Assembly (NCBI RefSeq): GCF_047511655.1
Contig: NC_133389.1
Coordinates: 158,735,973-158,799,972 of the forward strand
Length of the DNA stretch: 64,000 nt
Direction: 5' to 3'
From: Castor canadensis
Taxonomy: Eukaryota > Chordata > Mammalia > Rodentia > Castoridae
Part shown: in pieces, positions 1 to 9,603 of the stretch
How the letters are laid out: the number at the start of each line of letters is the position of its first letter
How positions within the stretch are numbered: position 1 is the stretch's first letter
The notes under the pieces: model-generated
The model's database searches: none
What the model was told of the DNA's origin: nothing
Seen by the model: only the letters and a program-made list of their open reading frames with translations
Position numbers and translations under genes: made by a program

Positions 1-2820
1 GGCAAGTTCCAGTCACAACTCTGCTGGAGTCTTTGTTGCCCCCTTGTCTCACCTACAGTTCCAAATTAGTGGGGTGAGAGTACAACTTCCACGTCTGGGA
101 AGTTTACCTCCTTACAGTATAATCTTCACTTAAGCAATCCTGAATAGGTTTCTCTTCCAATCAAATAAGCTCCAAATAAAACAAGCTGATTGATCCAGTG
201 AGTATTATTTCCTTTGTAGAACATATAAAGACACATACAGGTCCATAGGATTTGGAAAAAGAATATAACAATAATTAAATATGTTCACACAAATATATTG
301 TGAGAATATTAAAAAGAATACAGAACTTAAAGTTTCAGACATCAAAAGCTACATGTCCATAAATATTGAGCACATGTTATAAGATTAAGGTGGGCAAAAT
401 GGATTTTGAATTCCTTCTCATAGGATTTGTAGAATATTGACTATTACAAAGCATGAAATTTATTTTGGGGTAGTACTTTTCCATGACCAAATGTCTGTCA
501 AAGGCCCAAATGTAGAAATAAGTAAATTGTGTGTCTTTTGGGGACATTTTTTCTGCTTACCTGTTGATAAAATTCTACTTCCTTGGCTTATCTTTTTTCT
601 TATATAACAGTTACAATTATTTATTTCAGTCTTTCATGTAGCCACCTTTTCTATACTGAAATAATAAAAGGTTATTTTTATTTTGTTCCTTTATTACATT
701 CACCTTTTACCTTTGGTCTGGGCTACTTATCATTTTTTTTCTGCTGTGCAGTTAGTTTTTATTCAATTGATTTGGGGTGCAATGATTCTTCATCTTAATT
801 GTAGAAATGAATCACCTTCAGAGCTTATGAAAATATTCAGAAGCTTGCCCTTCCCACCAAAGATTCTAATTGATCAGGGATGATACTTGGATATTAATAT
901 TTTTAATGTTCATATGCTAAGAGCTGAATCACCAGAATTGAGAACCATCATTTTAAAAAAATCTACCTAGTCTTTTCTAGAAGCCCAGTTAATCAGCAGC
1001 AGGATCAATGAATGTGGTTCATTTCTTAATCAGATAAAGGGATATTGATCCAGAAGTACAACACTGTTGATCAAGAAATGGGAGGTGAGTCTTAATATAT
1101 CCATAACTCAGAGGTGCAGTGGGAAATGGGCATTTGGGAAGGCTTACATGGTCTTGATTAGATCAATAAGTATGATTATGCTAAATGTAAAGACAAATTA
1201 AAATATTCTAAAACTGTCATTTATTTGTGTTCGTAGTGCTTCTCAATCACAGTTCACCTCATTGTTGTCACTCTCATCACTCTTTCTATTTTAACGCCAG
1301 GCACCCTCAGATATTTCTTTGCTTCTCTCAATAGTTATAGTGTGACTTTGAAAAGAGAAGATCACGATCTATCAGAACTTAATGGTTTGTGAGCACAGTT
1401 GTAAATGCATCTGCAAATTAAATTCTTCTCCTTTGGGGAAGAAAAGCTACCCATGTTCACACTGTTGATTTCTCTGGAAGCAGACTCCCAGATGAAGTTT
1501 GGAAATAAGAATCATTTCCACTGTGGAAATATGTCAGGTTCTGGGGCATGTGTCACTGCCCCATGTCTGAGTCATGGACAGAAGCTGCCATCTTGGTAAA
1601 GGACACATGCAGTAGACAGGAGGAGAAAGGAGATGAGACAGTGGGGCAAGTGCTACAGCAAAATTGTTTCACCCTGATGATTTCATAAGGGAATTTCAAC
1701 ATCTCTGACTTCTCTAATTAAAGTATTTCTGAAATTGTAGCCAGCTCCACACAAAAAAACCTTTCTTGCATAGAAAATAACAATAGAATCCTTACATGTA
1801 CATACTGCATTTCCACATTTAAAATCTAAACATAGTTTCCAAAATAAACAATTTTATATTTTATAAATTAGATCCTGGAAAGAAGTGATTTAGACTCTAG
1901 GATATCATGAGTCTCATTCTCTTAGCAAATGATGGAATAAAAGATTTTTTTAAATATTTTTTTCTATATTATAGGAAAAATTAAAATTTAGTTTTCTATG
2001 GAACTGTTCAACATTTCCACATTAATAACATAAGCTGCCTTTACTACAATATAATATGAAGTATAAACTTATACATCTTCATCATCAAAATATGGCAAAG
2101 AGTATGCCTAATGATGAAGACTGAAGATCAGAAATGTTTCAAGCTACACCAACATTAAATGATCGTTGAGTGATTTAACAAATACAGCTTTTAGTACTGT
2201 GAACCTTTCATACAATTGAAACATGTAATTGTTTATAGAAAACAAAATAACTAAAATAGGCTTTAAGAGATTAGGTCTAAGTGAAGAATAAAATGCATAT
2301 TTCTTTTGTCTTCTTAAATCTCTATAGAAGAAAAAGAATCTTGAATCAGACTTGTAAGATAATTGATAGAAAGCAAAGGACTGGTGGGAATTCCTCTGGC
2401 AAAACCATTAAAATTAAAGTTAATGCGGAGATCTGACTTACTCCCAGACTGACCGTTTATGTTTAATGATTTCAAACAAGTGATTTCTAAATGATACTGG
2501 GAGCTCACATCCATCTCTGTGTTCTGCAGACACATAACCCTGTCCTTCAGTGATGTGACTAAGAAACCTTAACTAGATGTCAACTAGAAAGAAAACTAAA
2601 TGTAAGCAGTATGGCCATCTTCTCCACATAATTTCAAGATTTATATAACAGGGAATCCGAAAATTACCTGCACTAGTGTTTGTCTATCATCCTGAGTTGA
2701 ATTACTCTGTGAAAGAGCCTGATGGATTACAACATTAAGTCAAACTGAAAAGACTAAGCTTTAAAAGAGTTTGAAAGGCCAAAAGGCTATGTCATCTTGT
2801 CAAAAGAATAATACTAGTGA
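1..2820. other. Intergenic flank, no gene seen
   Basis: AT-rich DNA with only short ORFs in random frames. No exon, RNA gene or clear repeat is recognised. In mammals the upstream neighbour of UNC80 is MAP2, but no MAP2 coding sequence is seen here. Confidence 0.6.
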
Positions 2821-2824
2821 TTTA

Positions 2825-3500
2825 ATAGAACAGGCACTGTTGCAAGTGCTTTAGCAACTTCATAGTTACTTCAAAGCCTGTCTTAAAATTCTTTGATATT
2901 TTCCATGAGGAAAAGTATCAAATATACAGTCTATATTGCTTCCTCTTGACTCTGGATTCCCCTTAGTGACTTGCTTAAAACAAATAGGCTGCAGTAGAAA
3001 TATTGATATATGACTTTTGAGGCTGGGTTAGAAAGACTATGCAGCTTCTACTGGGAGCCTTGGGATGCTTTTTTCTGAGTAAAGTGAGCTGTAAAAAGTC
3101 CAACTATTCTGAGACTGACAGTCAGGAAAAACACATGCATATATTCATTCCAGTGGATAGTCCAAGCTGGGCTCCCAGCTGTCAGCCAGCATGAACCATT
3201 AGCCATGTGAGTGAGCTGTCTTGGGCATATAGCCCACTTGAGTCTTTAAACAAAGGCAGTGTCAACCACATCTTACTGACCAGCATGAGAGACTCTAAAT
3301 GAGAACTGCCATGATAAAACCTCACAAATGCCGAAGTCATAGATAATAAGCACAGTAAAATGGTTGTTTTACACTATTAAGATTTGGGCTGTTATTCAAC
3401 AGAAAAAATATTGACTAATTTAATTCTCACAACCTTACAAAATAGCTATCTTTTTTTCTCATTTTTCAGATGACATAATTAACTCCTAGAGGTGTTTTCA
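2825..3500 (+). repeat. MIR SINE split by the LTR
   Basis: The left piece resembles MIR 'gcactgttctaagtgctttacaa'; the right piece resembles 'attctcacaaccttacaaaatag...tcatttttcagatgac', which follows directly in MIR. The intervening bases are the LTR. Confidence 0.45.
2900..3418 (+). mobile_element. Solo MaLR (MLT1-type) LTR
   Basis: The 3' part has the MaLR pattern: a Cys/Pro-type spacer with 'gagtgagctgtcttgg', then 'aaaatggttgttttacactattaagattt' close to the right end. No internal region is present. Divergence is high, as for an early-mammal insertion. It appears to split a MIR whose halves lie at about 2825-2885 and 3420-3500. Confidence 0.55.
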
Positions 3501-5950
3501 GAGCTGTTTTCAGAGGGTGGCAATCCCAACATTACATGACTTGTGAGAAGCAGTTCTGGGATTTTGGACCAAAGCAATCAGACTCCAGGGTCATTGCTCT
3601 TAAGTATCTTGAAATGAGTGTTTTTATCTCTGTGCTTCTGAATGCACCGTTTCAGATTCTCTTAACCCTACCTTCCTCTGGAGCTAGTGACCACTTGTTT
3701 CAGCTCCAACCACCTCTGCAAAAATCAATACTGTGTAGACTCTTGTCAGTCTCTTCCTGCCTAATGCCCCCGCCACAACTTCAAGAAGTGATCTAGAAAA
3801 ATCTCCCCTGATGCTGAATCATGAGATGCTATCAAGTCCTCTCAGCCTACACATATGTGTTCAAGGAATATGAAGAAACTATCACACCATAAGACAAACA
3901 AAACCTCCAAAACTCTTCTCCTTTCCTTCTAGGCACTCTTTTAAGAAGCAAGTCTTCTGAGGACCAGGTTTTCAGGACAGTCTTTACATCAAGCCATGAT
4001 TTGCTTTACCAAGGATGGTGCATTGCTGTATTGAGTAGTACTTGGTGGTAAACCATCCTACCAGCTGTGCCTCCTTCCCCACTTCCTTGATTTTTGTTTT
4101 ACTTCTACCCTCTGAGATTGAACTCCCTAATAAGAAGTAACACCAAGCCATTCTTTCAAGCTCTGCTTTTGAGAAGCTGAGACAAAGACAGTATCCAGAC
4201 ATGTTTTTATTAAATTATTATGCATACATGTATAAAATATAATACTGTTTTACATATGTTAAACTTTTAAAATAAATAGTATTATACCATAAAGTCATTC
4301 TGCAAGTTATGTTCACTCAACACTATGTTGTGAACTGTATTGGTACACGGAGCTCTAATTTGGGTGTGTTAAATGCTAAATATTATTTCACTGTATGAAC
4401 AGTCATAGATAAAGAGTAACTTTATTAGAAGGAGTCTTCCTACTCAGAAACATGGTAATTTTGCACGTTTTAATACCTTTAGACAATTTATTATATTTTT
4501 CCATGAAATGTTAAATATTTTTGTTAGATTTATTCATTGATACCTTATAGATTATCTTGATATTCTCTATGTTGAGCATAGCAAAACATTAAAACAAATA
4601 AATATGATCTATATGGGAAATGATAACTCTGTAATGTAAAAAGACAGCAGAATGTCATAGAATATTTCTGGTAAACAGTCGTATATGGAGGAAAGAAGAC
4701 AGCAATGTCCTCTAGGGGCCAGTGCATCTAAAGCAAAGTGGAACATTAAGAGCTGTATGGTATGAAGTCACATCATGAAGAGCTTCTACCAACTATCGTA
4801 AGGAGCTGACATGAATATGGACCATGACCTTTTAACCCTTGCTCTGGCCACTGGGAGTGCCCTCTTTAGAAAATCAGACACTTCAACTAAGTATGCAAGA
4901 CCCACGGGGTGTATCCATTCCACAGGGGATAGAAGTGAACTTTCCCCTTAAACTCCAGAACTACAGAATCTATGTAATCATCATACATTCTGACTGGTAG
5001 ACACATTACACAGCAATCATGCTTCACCTTAACTTCTAATGGGTTCCCATTGAGTAATGGTGGGCTCTTTCCCAAATCTGTTTTCATTAATTACCATGAG
5101 TGCTTCTATTGTTATCAGCTCTTGTATCCTTAAACAACATACCTGATTCTGCTTACTGCAGCAATTTTTTCCAAAACCCAGCCAGAGTTCCTCTTTGCTC
5201 AACCTGTCTGCCAACAATGTTTATTTTTCTACACACCTGGCAACTTGGCATTTGGCCACTATAAAAATGCACCCTTCCATTAGAAAGAGAGGGTAACCTT
5301 CAGAGCTGGCATACACTTAACTGTTACTGAATCTTGCGATTTTTCTCTCACATGTTTCCCAAGGTCTAGTAACCCCTTATCTCACTGGTTATCATCTTGG
5401 TGAAAGCTCTCTATCCAATCCAATGCTTTGAACAATGAGGTGGTAATAACATACAGAGGTTAAGATGGAGCTGGTTCATTGACTATGGTGGTATAATTGA
5501 CTAGGTGAATTGGTTCTTGATTTTCTTCCAACACTGTTCAGTTAAATTGAAAAAGAAATATGTGAAAGAATACCTTCTTTCATAGATAAAGCATTTAGAG
5601 AGGAAATTTTTCTTTCCAAAAATAAAAAGGAGGGTGTAAAGGGGATTTCAGTGGGTTTATGAGAAATAATGGTAATATTTATTCTCCACTAAAATGTTCC
5701 TTTAAAAACTGATCTTGACAGTGCTAGTTATACATTTTTTCCATCCTCATATGACTCATTGCCTCAAGGACATTCAGGAATGGAAGGGGACATTAGCTCT
5801 TCTCCACTTCTACCAACAACAGCTTTGTCCTTGAGCAGCTCCCATTTACATGACTCATAGCACTCCTTCCAAACTCTCAGAGCTACACAATACTCAGTAC
5901 TAAAATAGAAAGTTGAAGCAGAATGTTGAAGGCTTCACAATTTACTTCAT
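3500..5950. other. Intergenic, no feature recognised
   Basis: AT-rich with short chance ORFs on both strands. None shows a conserved motif or plausible splice signals. Confidence 0.5.
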
Positions 5951-5954
5951 CAGT

Positions 5955-6085
5955 TAGTATGTAACCTCAGGTGAGTTATGTGACCTGTGTCAGTTTTCTT
6001 TTCTTTAAATGTTGATTTTTCTCTCAATTAGTTATGCACTTAAAATAGACCTGAACACATAATAAATACTCAGTGTACATTATCT
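5955..6085 (-). repeat. MIR fragment
   Basis: Antisense MIR-like order: a 'gtgagttatgtgacct' block, a 'ttttcttttcttta' block, then 'cataataaatactcagtg'. Strongly diverged. Confidence 0.4.
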
Positions 6086-6289
6086 ACTATATATATTTTT
6101 CTGACAGATGCTCTACTCCTCCATGAAACTTCATTCTTAGAAAACAACCCTACCAATTACTTCACAATTTATGTAGACCATCAAGCCTGAATGCTCTTAT
6201 AGTCTTATCTTTCCTCTTTCCTGCTAACTTGGCCTCTACCATGCTTTTATTCTTTATTTTATTTTATTCTTTAATTCTGGTCTAAAAAT

Positions 6290-6900
6290 ATGTCATCTTA
6301 TTTCTTTTAATTCCATGGTATGGCACTTTGAAAGATAGTTTGACAGTCTTTATCTTATCATACAATCCAGAAAGAATGCTCCTAGGTATTTAAATGAATC
6401 AAAAACTCATAGCTGCATAAAAACCTGAATGTTGGTAGCAGCTTTATTCACAGTTATAAAAAATTAAAAGCAACTGAGATGCCCCTCATCAGGTGAATGG
6501 AAAAACAAAGTGTGATACATTCATACAATGTAATATTATTCAGAAATGAGCTACTAAACTGCTAAGAAACATGGAGGAAACATAAATGCATTGTGTTAAG
6601 TGAAAAACAAAACTGGTCTGAAAAAGCAATATGCTTTACTGTTATAAGTAGATGACTTTCTGGAAAAGACAAAACTCTTGAGGCACTGAAAAGATAATGG
6701 TTGTCAAGGTTAAGAAGAAGGGAAAGATGAAAGGATTGAGCATAATGATTTGTTAGGACAGTGAAACTGTTCTGTATGAGTCTGTAATGATGTATTATTT
6801 GATAAAACCTACATAACTGTATGACTCAGTGAACTTTAATGTAAACTATGGATTTGAGTTAATAATAATAATAACAAATATATCACATCAAGATAAAATG
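6290..6900 (+). mobile_element. Old L1 3' end fragment
   Basis: The sequence follows the end of L1 ORF2 and its 3' UTR: 'tgctcctaggtatttaaatga', 'agcagctttattcacag', 'gagatgcccctcatcaggtgaatgg', 'acaatgtaatattattcag'. The frame is broken by many changes, so it is an ancient copy. Confidence 0.75.
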
Positions 6901-8690
6901 TTAATAACAAGAAAAACTGTGGATGAGTATATTAGAACTTTGTCATGTCTGTTCAAATTTTCTGTAAACTCTAAGAAAGACAATATATTAGTAATGTTTT
7001 AAAAACTCCAGGAAGTTTATGAAAATTGCTTCATAGTAGCACCAAAAGTAGAATTTCACTGAGTAATTAAGAGAACATATGTGCGTACAGCAAGCGGTGG
7101 GAACCTTAGGGGCCATTTTAGAATTCTGCTAGCCTCACTATCCTAGCCCATGTTTTCAGCTCTTGACAGCATCCTTTGTGACAATAAACTAAACTTGATG
7201 ACTCCTGTACATCCAAACTGGGCCCTTTTCACTTTCCGTGCGTTACCTGTATTTTATCTACTTTCATAGTTTCAACTACTTTTTACATAGTGTTAACCAT
7301 AAAACAGTATCCTACCCAGTTAACTCTTCTGAACTCCATATGCATTTTCTAGCTGCCTTTTAATGATATCTATTGGGATTTCTAATAGAACATCAAGGAA
7401 GACTCATTAATACTCCCATATACACATAAAAATAAGAACATAGTTCTTCTCCCTGTCAACTTTTTCCGCTTTGAATGTTATCACCATTTATTCATCTGCT
7501 CAAAATTAAAAACTTGGAGCTCTGGTTAATGTTTTCTGATGCCTTATCATAGATGAGGGGCTCTCAAATTCTTTATAAGTATTTACATTCTATTCTTGTC
7601 TCTCTGGGGAAGGTACCATTCTTTGGGGGCATAGGCACAGAGTTTTCTGCTTTCTCAGAGTAGAGTGGTAAGGCTAGAGCCAAACCATCTGGCTTAAGAC
7701 CTAAGCTCTTAACAATTCTGTTCTTTATTCTTTCCTGTGCCCACTTGGTCATCAAGTTCTATTAATTCTATCTCTGCAACATCATCCAAACTCACATCCT
7801 TATTTGTAGCTCTGCTGTCATGACCTGGATTCAGAATCTCAAAGAACATTTTCTAATCTCCAGAGCTATCTATAGCTCTTGCCTATTTCAAACAACCTAC
7901 ATTTCTGTCTTGTATACTGCACTTAGATGGCAATGAAGTTTTACTTCACTGTTCAGTGGTTTCCTTTCCAAACTTCTTAGTTTACAGTACAAAGTCTTTT
8001 TCTGTTTGATTCCTGCCTTTATTTTCTGCCTTATTCTTTCGCTCATAACTGAACTCATTTCATGTTTCCCATGAAACTCTTTTCTTTAAATGTCTGTCTT
8101 CTCTTTACTATAATGAGTCCCTGATGAGCAACAATCAATATAGCATTGCTCCAGTTATATAAAATGCTTCATAAATATGCTTCAATAAACTGTATTTAGT
8201 CTCTTCCTTTGTTTCAAGATCTGTATTTTGAGATTCATACTAAAAGATGACTTCAAAAAAGTAAATGAAAAGTGTATTTCCATGGCTGAAAATATCATGT
8301 GGTTTTCCTTATATGAAATTACACATGTTGGTAATTATGCAGGGAATATTGTTTCCTGTATGTTGAGATAAAGGCCTAGGGTTTGGTTCTTCATTTTATG
8401 AGTTATACCAATATCTTTGTTCAAAAAAGTGTACGACTGTGTTCATTTTGATTGTTTGTTTGCATGTAGATGGATTCCCCAGTATTGGTTTTCTAATAAA
8501 ACTACTTTACCCCCCTCCCGCCCTACCCCTACTTGTTTTTCTGCAAGGTAATACATGTAAAAATAATGCAACTATAAACCACATAGGCTTTTGACTATTA
8601 CAACTGAAGGAAAATGCCAGATATCACAGGGACAGGATCACAAAAGCACATTTAATGAGATGTAATAAACGGTATTTTTCCCACGTGACG
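6900..8690. other. Intergenic, no gene seen
   Basis: AT-rich. Part of 7200-8060 is pyrimidine-rich and may be an old unassigned repeat. Nothing else is supported. Confidence 0.45.
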
Positions 8691-8699
8691 ATTCTAATG
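8691..8699. promoter_or_regulatory. E-box CCACGTGAC upstream of island
   Basis: CACGTG with flanks favoured by USF/MITF-type bHLH-ZIP factors, running into a TGACG half-CRE. A second CRE-like TGACGTT is at 8872. Both are short motifs and may be chance. Confidence 0.3.
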
Positions 8700-9093
8700 T
8701 TCTTTCCCAATTTGCAATCACAACTGATTAGTTTGGGGGATTTGCGTCCCGCTTTGGCAAAACAAGCTTAACTTCTTGTGGTTACTATTTTAACATAAAT
8801 TTTCACATCAGAGAACTTTCAACTTCCTCTCTCTTGGCCAGCTTGCCTCCCTGCCTGGTTTGCACTTCGAATGACGTTCATGCGTCCTTCCTGCTAAACC
8901 CCGAGGTGGACTTCCGACCTCTTTGCTAGAGGTGAGAATGATGCCACGGCTAGTGACTGCTCTGCGGCTCTCCAAAGCTCCTCCTCCCCAGACAGTGACA
9001 GTCTTTGGGCTGCAGAGGTTGGGAAGCAGGACAGGGGACACTGGTAGGGTGCAGCAAGCCGAATCTGGGTGCCGGAGAGGCCGCGCGGGGGAC

Positions 9094-9109
9094 TGGCATG
9101 CGCATGCCA
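9094..9109. promoter_or_regulatory. Palindromic NRF1-like site
   Basis: TGGCATGCGCATGCCA is a perfect 16-base palindrome in the CpG island, about 400 bases upstream of the ATG. Its core TGCGCATGC resembles the NRF1 consensus. NRF1 drives many TATA-less promoters. Confidence 0.5.
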
Positions 9110-9191
9110 TGCAGAACGTGGACTCTCTGAGCCATCCCCCTGCCGCTGCACCTGCCCTGGACTCGCCTCGCCCGCCCCGCCGCCCGGCGCG

Positions 9192-9220
9192 GGCCGCTGT
9201 CCACAGTGGGAGGTGCTGAA
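9192..9220 (-). promoter_or_regulatory. Candidate REST/NRSF site (RE1) with expanded spacing
   Basis: Read on the - strand, the left half-site TTCAGCACC (9220-9212) is a 9/9 match. The right half-site GGACAGCGGC is 9/10. They are separated by 9 bases (9203-9211) where the canonical site has 2. REST silences neuronal genes outside neurons, and UNC80 is neuron-enriched, so the context fits. Split RE1 sites with about 5-8 extra bases are an accepted class of REST targets. Confidence 0.6.
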
Positions 9221-9318
9221 AGCAAGGAGCGCGCGCGGGGGCGGCGAGGTGGACAGCTCCTGCGAGCGCCCCCCTCCCCGCCCCGCGGCGCCTCCAGCCC
9301 GCGCCTCCTCCCGCAGCC

Positions 9319-9411
9319 ATGTTCCACGCGCGGGGAGGGGTGGGGGCCCGGGCGAGAGACGGGGGATCGGGGCGGAGAGAGCCAGCTCTGCCTCGGGGAA
9401 GGAGGGGATGA
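9319..9411 (+). promoter_or_regulatory. Upstream ORF 1 in UNC80 leader (30 codons)
   Basis: ATG at 9319 with G at -3, stop TGA at 9409-9411. It lies in the probable 5' UTR, 193 bases before the main ATG, in a different frame. Its stop overlaps the next uORF start as ATGA. If the transcript starts upstream of 9319 it should lower initiation at 9512. Confidence 0.5.
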
Positions 9412-9491
9412 GAGCTGGGGGGAGCGGCGGGAGGAGGAGGAGGCGGCGGCGGCGGCCGCGAGCGAGGAGCCAGCGCTGGGTCCTGCAGTAG
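9408..9491 (+). promoter_or_regulatory. Upstream ORF 2, arginine-rich (27 codons)
   Basis: ATG at 9408 overlaps the TGA of uORF 1 by two bases; stop TAG is at 9489-9491, 20 bases before the main ATG. The peptide contains eight consecutive arginines encoded by the AGG/CGG repeat. Such basic tracts can slow ribosomes. Placement in the mRNA depends on the unseen TSS. Confidence 0.5.
9428..9456 (+). repeat. GGA/GGC trinucleotide tract in 5' leader
   Basis: A run of about four GGA units followed by about five GGC/GCG units, just upstream of the start codon. It is short and within the normal range for such leaders, but is the type of tract that varies in length. Confidence 0.7.
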
Positions 9492-9511
9492 GACTCCCAG
9501 GAGCCACCATC

Positions 9512-9603
9512 ATGGTGAAGAGGAAGAGCTCCGAGGGCCAGGAGCAGGACGGCGGCCGCGGCATCCCCCTGCCCATCCAGACCTTCCTGTGGCGCCAAAC
9601 CAG
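9512..9603 (+). CDS. UNC80: UNC80 exon 1 (coding part), residues 1-31
   Basis: The start is the ATG at 9512, which has A at -3 and G at +4, a strong context. The N-terminus is basic and hydrophilic ([17 protein letters not shown]), followed by [13 protein letters not shown]. The donor after 9603 is CAG|GTGAGG, a good match to consensus, and the exon ends in phase 2 with AG of a serine codon. The reading frame is open upstream to at least 9206, but the leader has no in-frame ATG there, so 9512 is the clear start. The untranslated part of exon 1 begins somewhere in the CpG island; the exact TSS cannot be read. Confidence 0.96.

Noticed and set aside
9069..9491. 140-codon + strand ORF in the CpG island
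   Set aside because: Its start is in promoter DNA; only the last part (from ATG 9408) is a plausible uORF.
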